Below, one piece after another: positions 10,835-21,695 of a stretch of 64,000 nt of DNA. The notes beneath the pieces are model-generated. The model was not told the DNA's origin and did no database searches. It saw only the letters and a program-made list of their open reading frames with translations. The number at the start of each line of letters is the position of its first letter. Position 1 is the stretch's first letter. Both the position numbers and the translations under genes were made by a program. The DNA lies in the NCBI GenBank assembly GCA_021186555.1, contig JAJKFL010000002.1, forward strand, positions 10,043,001-10,107,000, read 5' to 3'. Source of the DNA: Reticulitermes speratus (Eukaryota; Arthropoda; Insecta; Blattodea; Rhinotermitidae).

Positions 10835-11390
10835 GACAAATACGGCCCGCGGGCCGCGTGCAACCCGTCTACCTTTGCAATGCGGCTCGCGACCTAATTT
10901 CAGAAACACTAAACAAAATATGAAATTCGAAGAATAATTATTTTATCCGAATTTATACAGAAATGCTGTTCAGAAATACGTTGTACTATTGACAATACTT
11001 TTAACGCCAAAATATAAATGGAAGTTCCACCTAATATAAAATTGACAATCGCGCTAGTTTGCTTCGTTGCTTATAGGTTTAGGAAAAGGAAAGTAAAGTG
11101 GTGGCTAAATGCTAAGTACTTGACAGCACAGCGTGTGTCTAGAAGTGCTTCTGCCTTTTTCATTCCTGTTGTTTTGTCAGTCACAACCCATGACTTTTAA
11201 ATTCTGTACCGTAAGTCATATGTCTTACAACCCCCCACCCTTCAGTATTGACACTACTGATGACAACGTGTTATTATTGATTATACTTAAGTTAAAAAAG
11301 ATAGCTTATTTATAGTGTGACCCACGGACATTTTTTTTTTATTTTTACTGGGCCCTCGCACACGAAAGGTTGCTTACCGTTGGCCTAGAA
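10835..11390. mobile_element. hAT-like relic (GCGGCTCGCG type)
   Basis: GGCCCGCGGGCCGCGTG and GCAATGCGGCTCGCGACC near the left, and GGGCCCTCGCACACG with TTGCTTACCGTTGGCCTA near the right, resemble the two ends of Charlie-type hAT MITEs. Terminal bases and a duplication are not visible, so limits are approximate. Confidence 0.45.
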
Positions 11391-11415
11391 GGGTAGGAGG
11401 AAAGTTAAATTATCT

Positions 11416-11652
11416 TTCGGGGCACGCGGTGGCGCAGTCCCCGATGGTGTCACTGGAATTCTTCATTGGCTTAATCCTTCAGCCGCACTAGGGCCCTGGG
11501 CTTGACTCAGCCTCTAACGCAAATGAGTACCAGAAATATTTTCTTGGGGGTACAGGTGACCGGTGCGTAGGGCTGACAACCTTACCACCTTCATGTGCCG
11601 ATTGTCTGGAAATCTGGGACCCTCAGGGATAGCTTTACCTTTATCTACACCA
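11416..11652 (+). mobile_element. SINE-2 with internal loss of the B box
   Basis: The A-box side (GCGGTGGCGCAGT) is kept, then the sequence jumps to CCCCGATGGTGTCACTGG, omitting the B box present in the copy at 50589. The body (GTGCGTAGGGCTGACAACC, TGTGCCGATTGTCT) follows. The jump lands where two other truncated copies begin. Without a B box it should not be an efficient polymerase III gene. Confidence 0.75.
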
Positions 11653-11654
11653 AT

Positions 11655-11880
11655 TAAGTTGTCTGAAACGGTAACTTGTACACCGGGGATTTCCTGTTCG
11701 AATCTCGGTTGAGACACTAACTGTTTTATTTCCCTCATCCTGTCCAAAGGAAGTGCAGGGATAACCACGAACGCTTCCTTTCACATTCTTTTAAATACAT
11801 TAGTCACTAATCTCCCCATTCGACGCTATATAGTGTAAGATACTCTCAGCGTCGCTAATTTCACCTAAATAAAATAACAT
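11655..11880 (+). mobile_element. SINE-8-like repeat
   Basis: B-box-like CCTGTTCGAATCTCGG near 11693 is followed by the same ordered blocks as at 5250-5500 (ATTAGTCACTAATCTCCCC, TTCGACGC, then CCTAAATAAA). Confidence 0.5.
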
Positions 11881-11889
11881 TAACCAGTT

Positions 11890-13810
11890 GATTAATATGT
11901 TGATCTCTCAGCGTAACTGAGCTCCGGGTCGAAACGCAAATCCCAGACCCCCCAAGTGCTTACTAGTTAGACGCATCTATCTGTGAACGCCGATAACTTG
12001 TTTTATGTTTGTCTACAGCATTTCAAAGTGATTCCATAACGACTCAGAAAATAATACAATTTATCAGGTTCTTTGTCATACTCGATTTGGTGTTAGAGAG
12101 CTGAAACGCCGAACGCTGCAAGTTCTTCTGCCACACAAAGGTTGATAATGTTAAAGTGGTTCTGAAGTAAATAGACGTGAGGCACGGACTCCATTTATGT
12201 GGATCACAATGGGGATTTTATGGGCTTTTGCGAACGCGGTAATGAACCTTCTGATGCTATTAGAGGCAAGAAATGTCTTGATTAGCTGATAGACTATTGC
12301 CTTATCACGATTGACTTTACTCCATCTAGGATATAAATAAAATAAATTTTTCCGTTATTGTTAAACTTAAAAGTTTATTTTGTGATACCTCCAGACTGCG
12401 TTCCTTGACTCTGTAACAGCGTATCTCACGGCGACATACTGATGACGTTACGGTGAAAGCAACAACTTACACTTTTGCCTTACAAATCGTACATGTAGGC
12501 TATATATCACTGTAATGTTCTCCTGGCACATCATATTCCTAACAGCTACGCAATATCCTTAAAAAAGCACATATATATTTCAGTCCTGATGACACATTAT
12601 GAGAAAAGCAGTTGTACACATTTGCCGTGCGTATGGTAAACGAATATGCCAACAATGTAATGTTTAAATAACACATAACCAAAGGTATATTTACACGTTG
12701 GCCTTATTGATCGCACACATATCAATATAACGTTCTGATGTCACAGTATGTGCAACTACACATTTGCTGACACGTCATACGCCTACCCATCATTGTGTTT
12801 TTCTGACGACACATTGTAGTCAAAGCAACAGCTGCACAAGCTGACCGACCACACCTTTATACAGTTACGAGCTTAGGAAGGCGCGAAAGTGATACTTCCA
12901 CTCCTCCACTCGTCGTCACGGCATGGTGCGTAGTCAAACAAAGGGACAATCAGCATAGTAAGGCGTTAAAACAATTTTTGATTGTAAAAACCATCGATAA
13001 ACAAGGTCAGGCACGTTGGACGCAAACGAATTTTGTGTAATAAACAGCCGTGGGGATAAATGTATGCTGTTCTGATCAAACGAGCTAGACCAGCCCGTCT
13101 TTTCTGGGAGAAGTCTCAGCCCTTGTCTTTGCGTCATTCAGAATACCATTTGGAATTCTGCTGCTTAAGTAGAGTAAGTGCGCTGCAGGGAATGCCAGCC
13201 AATCGTTGCAGATGTGAGCTTGTCTTGTCTGTGAATGGATTAATTATTTTTTTGTTTTGAAGATAGATATGTCCGATCCCTACTTTGCTTCCGAATTAGT
13301 GAGACAAATTTATCCTGTCATTCTGTTCAAAGACCATGGCGGTTACTCACATGAGCTATCGGAAGCTTGAAATTTATGTAAATAACATCTATATAGACCC
13401 AGGATGTACCTCACGGAAAGCAGTGTATCCTTTGCAAGGACTAACAGGTTAGTGCTGTTTAGCGAAGATTTTAAATGCTAAATAGGTGATTCAAATAGTA
13501 ACCACTGTGTTTAAATACTGGTAATTCTACAGTTGAGATGAAATATCGGAAAAGTCATCACTTGTGGGTGGAACACCCCGGTATCGACCCAGCACTAGTT
13601 GAATCTCTGCCTCCTCCGCTCATTGCGTACAGCGATGCGCATTCGGGCCGCCGTCCTACACTTGCAACTGCCTTGAAATCCATGAAGCACAGCTCTTGTC
13701 TGCGCGAGAATCCATGCAAGAATGCCAGAATCATGTCTGGAGCTACTATAGTACTTATATTTTCGGTGGCCGTTAGCTTGCATAAACATTTTGGTGAGTA
13801 AAACCTGAAG
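11890..13810. other. No gene recognised
   Basis: About 1.9 kb with no exon, RNA gene or clear repeat. Open frames are short and lack motifs. A donor-like GTGAGTAAA at 13795 has no coding sequence before it. Confidence 0.4.
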
Positions 13811-13811
13811 G

Positions 13812-13995
13812 AAGATCTAAACAGAAATGGGATGATAATATTAAAATGTGTCCTTAAATAAATGGAATGGGAGGCCGTGGACTTGATTGATCTGGCTCAG
13901 AATAATAGGGACAGGTGGCAGGCAGTTGTGAACACGGTTACGAAACTTTGGGTTTCGTAAAATGCGGAGAATTATTTTTTGACTAGGTGACACCG
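13812..13995 (+). pseudogene. LINE-A ORF2 C-terminus
   Basis: One frame gives KWDDNIKM (near 13828-13852), and after a frameshift another gives VDLIDLAQNNRDRWQAVVNT and then VTKLWVS to a TAA at 13958-13960. This is the same tail as the copy at 27551-27736. The 3' UTR start (AAATGCGG..) follows. It is dead by frameshift and stop codons. Confidence 0.8.
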
Positions 13996-14334
13996 TCTAT
14001 TACTTTATCAAGAAGGACTCTGCTGCTTGGAATTAGTTATTAGTGTCGCCGCTGATGGGAATTTCATGAAATTTTCTATGGTTTAGTTCTACAAAAATCC
14101 GTCATAATGTTCCAGTGTTTGATGAAATTTGACAATTCAGTAACAAGTGTTTAAAACGAAATGTTTTCTCCGATTTATCATTGCACATCTAATTCAATTA
14201 CGGTGGAGTTCGAAATTTGTGATGTACTTGACTAGAAATATACCCTTCTTTCGCCAAGTGTGTGGTTGCTTTTCTTTTGAATATCAAAATGCCCAGTGGT
14301 TAAAACATGTATGAACAAATAGCATTCAGGTTAA

Positions 14335-14560
14335 TGAACTAAACTAAACTAAATTAACTAACTAACTAACTAACTAACTATCTAACTCTATGGAGCAGAG
14401 TCATTCTTGAAGTGTTAATTATTGCTCAACTAGCCAAGAAATCCCCGGCATTTTATGGAACCCGAAGGTTTATTTCTGTGATCATCAGAGCCCACCACCT
14501 GTCCGTATCGTGAGCCAGATCAATTCAGTTTACGGCGTTCCAAAGGATATGTTCACGTCC
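14335..14560 (-). mobile_element. LINE-A 3' end with (AACT)n tail
   Basis: The tail 14337-14383 is made of AACT units. Next come the 3' UTR block (CGGCATTTTATGGAACCC) and the eroded end of ORF2 (CACCTGTCCG, TGAGCCAGATCAAT), in minus orientation as at 2236-2690. Confidence 0.7.
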
Positions 14561-14589
14561 GACGATTTGTATTCCGTTTGATAACACGT

Positions 14590-14800
14590 TAAGTTTTTAC
14601 GGTGAGGAGTTGTTAGCCTCTCGCCCAACCCCCAAGGTGGAAAATCAACCCCTGTCGGCTGTCCACAACTGCTTATTCAATATATCCGCACCTACCGTCC
14701 ATATCAGGTCTCCTCGCCCATCCGCAACGTTTGAGGACACGCCAGGCCTTGGTTACAGGGGCCTCCTTATCGTGGAAACGAAAGTACACTTGCATCTTTA
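14590..14800. repeat. Dispersed repeat X
   Basis: The block GGCGAGGAGTTGTTAGC-like start, CTGTCGGCTGTCC, TGCTTATTCAAT, and GAGGACACGCCA recurs in the same order at 27824-28005. The parent element is not identified. Both copies keep a short open frame (EELLA, then a proline-rich stretch, then [10 protein letters not shown] in the second copy), so it may come from a coding region of a transposon. Confidence 0.55.
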
Positions 14801-14917
14801 AAAGCGGATTGAGAACAATGATTCGAATAGCATCCAAAAACTCTCTAACGCAATACTTGCACTTCACGTTCACAACCATGCTTACCGTACATATTGGCAA
14901 GGGTACGGATCCGGGAC

Positions 14918-15200
14918 TGTCCTCGGTATAGTGACTAGGCTACGGTGTGGATGATCCAGCTTTCGAATCCCGGCAGGGTAAGAGATTTTTATTTTCCCCA
15001 AATCGTCCAAACCGGCTCTTCGGCCCACACATTCTCCTATTCAATTGGCACTGGGTGTTATTTTTCGAGAATAAAGCTTCTGGGGCTTTATGTTCACAGC
15101 TCACCTCCATCTAACGGCCAAGTTAAGAAAGAGTGTGGCTGTACCTGTATTCGCCCTATATGCCTTCATGGCATGGACAGGGACAACTCTACTATTATGG
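14918..15200 (+). mobile_element. SINE-1 relic
   Basis: GGTATAGTGACTAGGCTACG, a B box TTTCGAATCCC (14961-14971), CGTCCAAACCGGC, and the 3' block GTTAAGAAAGAGTGTGGCTG match the SINE-1 order with many changes. Confidence 0.6.
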
Positions 15201-15769
15201 GCAAGAGTACGGAATAGTTTTTACAGTATTTTTGGGTTTCTCTGTTAGGTCCGCAGTAGGTAACAGGAGACATGTGTCTTAGGTTTACGTATTTTAATTA
15301 GATAACTTCCATCTCACCACTTTTCAACAAACAACAGATGTCTGCAAATTCTGATAAGTCGCGTCGCATCGCGTTGTACGCCCCCGCCAGATGCAAGTGC
15401 AGGACCGCAACTGATGTCATGGCAACTGCACTCACTGCTGAGTGGAATACTCGATCAATTTGAACTGGAGGCACTTGTTCATTATTCAACAAGGGTGACA
15501 TGTGGAGGAAGTAAAACATCGTATGCAAAGCGTGCTGCGCTTGTACGCCGTCACCATGGTCTGCCTTCAGTTCTGGCTGTAACCGGTTTCCACTTTCCAC
15601 CCTGTCATCACCGCAGTGCCTTCCTGTCGTCACCCGTGCACGGCACTGACCGCACGTGGTAAGGGAGAAGACGTACATGAAGAATGTAAGCTGTTACGTT
15701 TGGGGAGTGGGGGTTTGATAATCTAAGTGGTGAACACACTATTATTAAGTATATTATTATTGTTATGTA

Positions 15770-15770
<1 letters not shown>
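15200..15770. other. No gene recognised
   Basis: Unassigned sequence between a SINE relic and the ATT array in front of the LINE-C copy. Confidence 0.35.

Positions 15771-15812
<42 letters not shown>
15771..15812. repeat. (ATT)n microsatellite
   Basis: Fourteen uninterrupted ATT units directly abut the truncated start of the LINE-C reverse transcriptase. The array supplies a false poly-Ile start to that open frame. Confidence 0.95.
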
Positions 15813-15814
<2 letters not shown>

Positions 15815-17166
15815 ATCCAGGTCTACCACTTCTAATTTGGTAAATTTTCTTGATTATATAACCCCTTTAGTCAGCTCTCAGCGTCAAGTTGATGCCATAT
15901 ATTTTGATTTTAGCAGTGCTTTTGACCTTGTGTCACATACTTTAATTTTAAATAAACTTAGTTCCTTTGGACTTTCAAGTGCTTATGTTAGCTGGTTTTG
16001 TAGCTATTTAACTGATAGATTTTCGTGTGTTAAAATTTCTGGTATTCTTTCGGCGCCTTTTAGAATACTTGCGGATGTTCCTCAATGCTCTGTACTAGGG
16101 CCTTTACTATTTAATGTATTTATAAATGATATGTGTAAAGTAATAATACATTCAAAATTTCTTCTTTTCGCTGATGAAATAAAAATCTTTCGTGCTATTA
16201 AATCACCTGATGATTCTACTCAGTTGCAATTAGATATTGATTCCATACAACGTTGGTGCACTGCTAATTTTATGAATCTTAACACTGGCAAAACTCGAGC
16301 TATCACCTTCTCTAGGAAAACTAATACCCTTTTTTTGAAATATAAACTTGAGGATTTTTATATTACACGTACTGATTGTATCAAGGATTTAGGAGTCTTT
16401 ATTGATTCCAAATTATACTTTCATTCTCATGTTGATTATATTTTTTCTCAATCCATCAAGCTTTTGGGTCTTATTCGTAATATCACTTTTCCATTTTCGA
16501 CTCTTGATAGTTTATTGACTTTATATTTTTCACTTGTTAGACCCAAATTAGAGTACGCATCTGTAGTCTGGAATTCAATTACTTCTACTGATGCAAAAAA
16601 AGCTTGAGCGCATTCAAAGAAAGTTTGTAGCTTTATGTTATAATCGATTCCTCTCCCCAGATAGCAATGGTTATAGTTATGCTAATGCACTTCAAGTACT
16701 TAATTTACGTACTTTACATGACAGAAGACATCAACTTGATGCAATTTTTGTCATTAATGTTTTATTAGGTTCTAAATCCTGTCCATCTGCCTTGGACATT
16801 ATTGGTCTACGAGTTCCCACTCGGAACCTCCGAGACTTTTCTTTGTTTCATGTTAGCTCATATTATAAAAATTGTCCCTCCGGCCGGTGTGTAACTGCGG
16901 CAAATTCTATTTGTAGTCATATGGATGTTTATAGAAGGGAATTTGTTACACTTAGTGAGATGTGATATTTTATTACATTATTTTAAGGTGTTCTTATTAA
17001 TTATCTAAGTAAGTTATTGTTTGTTTATTTATTTGTTTTGGTTGTGTTTGTTTTATTTTGTCTGTTTATTGTCCGTTGTTATTTATGTTTGTATGTTGTG
17101 CTGTTTCTGTAATTGGCCACCTGGCTGTTGATCTCGGCACATTAATAAACTAGAATTGAATTGAAT
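15813..17166 (+). pseudogene. LINE-C reverse transcriptase, 5'-truncated, frameshifted (Jockey/CR1-type)
   Basis: The ORF2 fragment enters in the RT domain. Motifs in order: VDAIYFDFSSAFD (first catalytic Asp), QCSVLGPLLFNVFINDM (usual QGSVLGP with Gly changed to Cys), and LLFADEIKIF, where the catalytic FADD box is FADE (Glu at 16176-16178). The frame stops at 16605-16607 after an A7 run (16595-16601); dropping one A would continue into the frame 16591-16965, which carries the usual RT C-terminal region (LERIQRKF, LHDRRHQLDAIF, GLRVPTRNLRDF). The 3' UTR ends near 17166 with a GAATT-rich tail followed by (ATC)n. The endonuclease and first ORF are missing. It is a dead copy, though most of its sequence is well preserved. 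Confidence 0.9.
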
Positions 17167-17210
17167 TATCATCATCATCATCATAATCATCATCACCATC
17201 ACCATTATCA
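17167..17210. repeat. (ATC)n array at the LINE-C 3' end
   Basis: ATC units with a few interruptions directly follow the 3' end of the LINE copy and may have grown from its tail. Confidence 0.8.
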
Positions 17211-17650
17211 AGTACTTTCAGATTTTAAATATAAATTGTTATGAACATCATTATAGATCTTGGAGCTTAAAATCTACGAGTGATTACTAGATTCGTTGAA
17301 GACAATTTCTGTCCACTTGAAACGTTATTTTGTCTTTTAACAACAAATGTCGTTAAAAATACCTGACCTGAGTAACTTGGCAATTCTGTAAAGGCGGCTG
17401 TGTTTGTACTAACACTATATTAAATTCCATAGATATGCACTAAGCGGTGCTGCTACCTGGGGGTAAACTACGAACACCTTTTGGCGAAGTTGGACACTGC
17501 AGTACCGACTGAAGAATACCTTCCACCGCCGTTTATTGTTGCAGTCTTCTGCTTTTATTCGTAACGAATGTCAACGCCGATGTCTACTGACGTGTATGAG
17601 GATAGAATAATATAACAGGCTTTAGCCTTTTACATATATAAAGATAAAGA

Positions 17651-17731
17651 TAATAATAATAATAATAATAATAATGTGTGCTGGGGTGTAATTAGCACAT
17701 CTTGCTGTTGAGCCAGCGCGCCAACAAACAA

Positions 17732-17775
<44 letters not shown>
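17651..17775. repeat. Paired (TAA)n arrays around a 57-base segment
   Basis: TAA runs lie at 17651-17675 and 17732-17775. The segment between (TGTGCTGGGGTGTAATTAGC onward) is not found elsewhere in the window. The arrays may be tails of two LINE insertions, or one array split by an insertion. Confidence 0.8.
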
Positions 17776-18016
17776 CAATGCTACAGTTCACCTGTCCACG
17801 AGCCAGAGTCAAACCTTGTTTCTGACGCTCATTAGCTTCACTTATTACACATCTGAAATTAAATGCTACGCTAGTGGCTTCCTCAGGTGTGTTGCCATGA
17901 TGGCCGTTAGTCGCAGTTTGGCGCAGTAAAGTCTACTGGAATGATCTTGGTTGACTTCCAGTCGCACTTAACAATATTGGTGTGACCTTCATTTTCACGT
18001 TCCACATGCGCTGTAG

Positions 18017-18381
18017 TCGCCCACGGTGGACTAGTGGTTAGCGTGCTCGCCACTGGACCCAAGGTTTGCGGGTTCAATCCCGGCTACGGATTTTTAAGAG
18101 TGATAAAAATCCGTAGCACAACTTCCTTCGTAGGGGAAGTAAAGCCGTCGGTCTCATGTCGTAGATTTACGGCATGTAAAAGAACCTTACGGTCATGAAT
18201 AGAGATGTTTCGTAAGCAAAATTCTTCTGATTGACTGCTAGATGGCTCTGGCAGTCATATCAGGATGAGTAGAACTTGTGCAGTCAGTGGACTGGTCACC
18301 CACTACAGAATGCACACTTCCAGACCAAGAAACCTCTGAAAGGAGGCCCTATGCTCCACAAGGAGTGACAGGAAGTAACTA
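18017..18381 (+). mobile_element. SINE-3, full length, 13-bp target-site duplication
   Basis: A perfect repeat ACATGCGCTGTAG flanks the element (18004-18016 and 18382-18394). The head is tRNA-like with A box TGGACTAGTGGTTAGCG and B box GGGTTCAATCCCGG, then a 290-base body ending AGGAAGTAACTA. It is one of the best-preserved SINEs here and gives clear limits (365 bp) for the family. Confidence 0.92.
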
Positions 18382-18789
18382 ACATGCGCTGTAGGCCTGG
18401 TTTAATCGATAGATTCTCGTATTATTCGTATAATATAAATTTTAAACTTCTTTCTTCAGTACGCACTTATATAGGATGATACAGAAACATGTTCCTTTTC
18501 TGTCTATATGTATGATGTTACCGTTCAGTGCATGTTACATATTGCTTGCCAGGACGTGAACCTTTTCAGTTGTTTCGGAATTCTGTCCTACTGCATCGGA
18601 ACCTAACATCCTGCACGCCGTAGATTAGACTTTCCAGCAAAACACGTAGGTCGTACAAATTGCCGTATGAGCACGGCGAACTTCTAACTGCGTTACTAAA
18701 GTTGTCATCCTCCGGGGCATAACATGTAAGTATAGTTCAGTAGATCGTACCAAACTACCGGAGGAACCTGCTGTATCCGTTTTCAGGGT

Positions 18790-19120
18790 AGTTCATTCTA
18801 AACATTGGCACCTATTCACCAAACCACACGGCGTCACATCACAGAAGACTGTAGTCTCAATGCTCATCGCCGTCAGAATTTCCACTTATCCGTATCCTGA
18901 GCCAGATGAATCCAGTTCACGCCCCTCCCCCATAGTATTTCTTTCAGATAAATTATAATATATACCCATCTACATGTAAGTCTTCCAGGTGATCTCTTCA
19001 GGTTTCCCCACCAAAATCCTCTATGTATTTATTTCTCCCCTCCCCCATGCGTGCCACTTGCTCTGCCCATGTTATCATCCTTAATGTGATCGCTCCAATA
19101 ATGTTTCAAGAGGAGTTAAA
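18790..19120 (-). mobile_element. Hammerhead-element flank joined to LINE-A 3' fragment
   Basis: 18822-18880 matches the flank at 2878-2960 (ACCACACGGCGTCACAT, then GCTCATCGCCGTCAGAA). It is followed directly by a minus-strand LINE-A piece (TATCCGTATCCTGAGCCAGA, TAAATTATAATATATACCCA, CCCATGCGTGCCACTTGC). The same two repeats are also close neighbours at 2236-2960. Confidence 0.6.
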
Positions 19121-19135
19121 ATGTTGGACTTCTTG

Positions 19136-19257
19136 ACCCTTGAAGATGGGACCGATAGGTTGTCCCGAAACGTCGGTACAGAAATACCACTCAACGCTGC
19201 GCATTATCCCAGAAGAGCGCAGATCTCACCTACATCGCGGCGGAAGCCTGAAATCAC
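19136..19257 (+). repeat. Hammerhead-like class II motif with 3' module
   Basis: TTGAAGA (19140-19146, C3 changed to T), T, stem II GGGAC/GTCCC (19148-19152, 19162-19166), GAAA (19167-19170), then CGTC and GGTA. Downstream, CATCGCGGCGGAAGCCTGAA (19233-19252) is also at 36001-36020. The altered first core base should abolish or cripple cleavage. Confidence 0.5.
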
Positions 19258-19737
19258 GCATACGTATATTTTGTCGTATATCAAGGTGTTTGTACAATCT
19301 GTTTTTGTAAAGAACTCGATAACTTTCGATTTTGTACAGTAAGGATTTGTACCAACAGCAGTCAACATTAAATTAAAAAATAACTTTTATTATAGACCTC
19401 TGTTATTGAACATCAGCTGCATTCACTAACGGAGAGGAGGTATACGGCTCTCAGTCAAAACCTTTCTGTCGTGCACACTCTATGTACGTTGTGAAAACAT
19501 ACATACCTAAAAGAAACTTGAAATTCTGTTTGAAAGACGAAAGAACTAAAGGCTGTGACACTTGCGACTGGCGGTACAGTGTGGACTGAAGTGGGATTAA
19601 AGGAATTCAGCTGCTTCTGACTTACCGACACAGCACTTCATGAACACTCTGTGACAGTAAACTTGAACACCTCTGTATTTGATTGCATTATGAAGGAATA
19701 CTACCTACAAGGAGCAGACGATAACTTAAAATTTCCT
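19258..19737. other. No gene recognised
   Basis: Unassigned sequence between two hammerhead-type repeats. Confidence 0.35.
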
Positions 19738-20206
19738 AATCTCTATTTAAAAACACCAACTGGATGCGCTTTTTATTTTAAAAAACTGTATAGTTCATGC
19801 ATACCATAGTATCAGACGCACACACGACCAGGTACAGCACACACCATAAGAATACAACCCCCGGAACAAGATGATACAGTACCATGCATCTGTACAATAA
19901 CACCTACGGAAATACCAATTTATCAGATTAACACAAGATACAAGGTGACTGTGCACATCAATAACAGTGAAGGTGGTAAAACTGTGTTTACAAAGTGAAC
20001 CAATCAATAGACGTTTCTAAATATATGCAGTTTTAGTGACAAAAAACCCCTGAGGATGGCTCAGTGAGGAGCCGAAACATATGTCGGGTTTTATTAAAAT
20101 GTTTTAAAGAACTATACAGTTTTTTTAAAATAAAAAGTGCATCCAGTTGGTGTTTTTAAATAGTGATTGTGATAAGATGCACGGTGTTTTTAGAATAAAG
20201 TTACAT
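19738..20206 (+). mobile_element. Hammerhead-ribozyme element (HHR-C) with inverted arms
   Basis: Inverted arms of about 58 bases (19738-19795 and 20110-20168) start with or end in CACCAACTGGATGC, as in the element at 7033. Unlike that one, about 250 bases of unique sequence separate the left arm from a single hammerhead. The right arm is followed by ATGCACGGTG (20177-20186) and AGAATAAAGTTA. The 250-base insert has no recognisable coding. Confidence 0.78.
20043..20092 (+). ncRNA. Hammerhead ribozyme motif, best copy
   Basis: Stem I AAAACCC/GGGTTTT (20043-20049 with 20086-20092, 7 pairs); core CTGAGGA 20050-20056; one extra T; stem II GGCTC/GAGCC (20058-20062, 20069-20073) closing AGTGAG; GAAA 20074-20077; stem III AC-ATAT-GT; cleavage predicted between C20085 and G20086. 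Every base required for hammerhead catalysis is present; core position 7 is G, which the consensus allows. Confidence 0.8.
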
Positions 20207-20525
20207 TTCCTACTTTTATGTATTCCTGCATTAGCATTCTTGTAGTTGGTTCTGCAGAGTGATACACTTGCAACCTAACCAAATACAAAACTTTGTATTT
20301 TATATCGTGTTGAACATGAAATATAAATGAATATAAATACGTTGGATGTGTCCTCTTGTCTTCTGAATACAAGCATTATTCCCATGAAAATGCATCTCAA
20401 ATCACACATACACACAGAGACGCTCGCTCTCACACGGAGTTTTGGCTAGGTGCGATGTTCAGTGGATCACTACACAACATACCGTACAGAGCACACTGTA
20501 ATGGGAAATCGTATTGACTAAGGAT

Positions 20526-20750
20526 TGTAAAGGTAAAGCAATCCCATTACAGGCCTGGACTGGCCCTTAGGGTTCCAGGAGTTTGAGGCTCCCAGATTTC
20601 TAGACAATCGGCACATGAAGGTGGTTAGGTTGTCAGCCCTACGCATCAGCCGCCTTTACCCCCACAAAATGCTCCTGGTACTCATTTCTGTTAGAGGCTG
20701 AGTCGACCTCAGGACCATACTGCGACCGAAAGGATTATGTCAATGAAAGA
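20526..20750 (-). mobile_element. SINE-2, 5'-truncated
   Basis: Minus-strand copy of the SINE-2 body (AATCGGCACATGAAGGTGG, GCTGAGTCGACC) with the 3' tail AAGGTAAAG at 20528-20537. The tRNA-like head is absent. Confidence 0.8.
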
Positions 20751-20785
20751 CTAAAAATTGTAGGCATATCAAAAAGAACTTCAGT

Positions 20786-20850
20786 ATCTAACTTCATGGA
20801 TCAGAGTACTTCGTGATAAGCTGACAGTGGCTTAGTTAAATTCCCCCCTT
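20786..20850 (-). mobile_element. LINE-A 3' tip
   Basis: TAACTTCATGGATCAGAG and TTCGTGATAAGCTGAC match the tail-proximal block at 1704-1735. Confidence 0.45.
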
Positions 20851-21312
20851 TTTTTGTTTCTTTTTCTCTTTTTAAATGTTTTATTGCAGAAGCCAATTTG
20901 CATAACCGTAATAGAAGTCGCGTTTTTGCAGTAACTTATTCTCATTGAAAGGCACGTAATTGGTGAGAAACTACCAATATAACAAATGGTTTAAAAGACT
21001 ACTTATGTTAAAAATACCAAGTGTTTTAAAATAATGAAACAACGCATTTCAGTTTAGCAGTTTAGCAAACGTCACAAGTCTGAATGCGATCGCTTGTACA
21101 TTTTATCACTATAATGGGTCACGTACAGTTGATGACAACAAGCCCGTTGTTTCATTTCCGCTCGCTCATTACCAGCACAACCTGCTTGCAACTGATTTGA
21201 AGGGACCTTGACATTTATCTGTTTAGACACGTTTCCGCTTAATGCAGCGACTAATTTCTAAATGAACCTAACTCACAGTACACATCTAGTCTGTTTACGA
21301 TGCAAATAATTC
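20851..21312. other. No gene recognised
   Basis: Unassigned intron sequence; no exon or repeat seen. Confidence 0.35.
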
Positions 21313-21353
21313 TATTTTAAAATCAATTTTAATATTATTCTCCTACCTATTGC

Positions 21354-21695
21354 ATAATGGAGAAGATCAGTTGGACCGATCGTGTGAGAAATGAAGAATT
21401 ATTACACAGAGTCAAGGAGGAGAGGGATATCCTACATACAATAAAAAGAAGAAAGGCTAACTGGATTGGTCACATCTTGCGTAGAAACTGCCTTCTAAAA
21501 CACGTGATTGAAGGAAAGTTAGAGGGAAGGATAGAAATGACGGGAAGACGAGGACGAAGGCGTAAGTAGCTACTGGATGACCTTAAGGAAAAGCGAAGAT
21601 ACTGGAAATTGAAAGAGGAAGCACTAGATCCCACCCTATGGAGAACTCGCTTTGGAAGAGGCTATGGACCTGTCGTAAGACAGACTACAGAATGA
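21354..21695 (+). pseudogene. LINE-B ORF2 C-terminus, one internal stop
   Basis: The frame encodes EKISWTDRVRNEELLHRVKE, ANWIGHILRRNCLLKHVIEG, then GRRGRRRK, a TAG at 21567-21569 (in place of a sense codon), LLDDLKEKRRYWKLKEEALD and GRGYGPVVRQTTE to TGA 21693-21695. This is the C-terminal tail of an insect non-LTR retrotransposon ORF2 distinct from LINE-A. Just upstream, 21315-21351 (TTTTAATATTATTCTCC) matches LINE-A in the opposite direction, so the junction joins two LINE families. Confidence 0.85.

Noticed and set aside
10424..10909. 161-codon minus-strand gene
   Set aside because: Longest unexplained frame apart from the RT, but low-complexity and overlapping the left end of a hAT-like relic; no recognisable domain.
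12230..12300. LINE-A fragment at GGTAATGAACCTTC
   Set aside because: Only about a dozen bases match the LINE-A stop-codon region; not enough to call.
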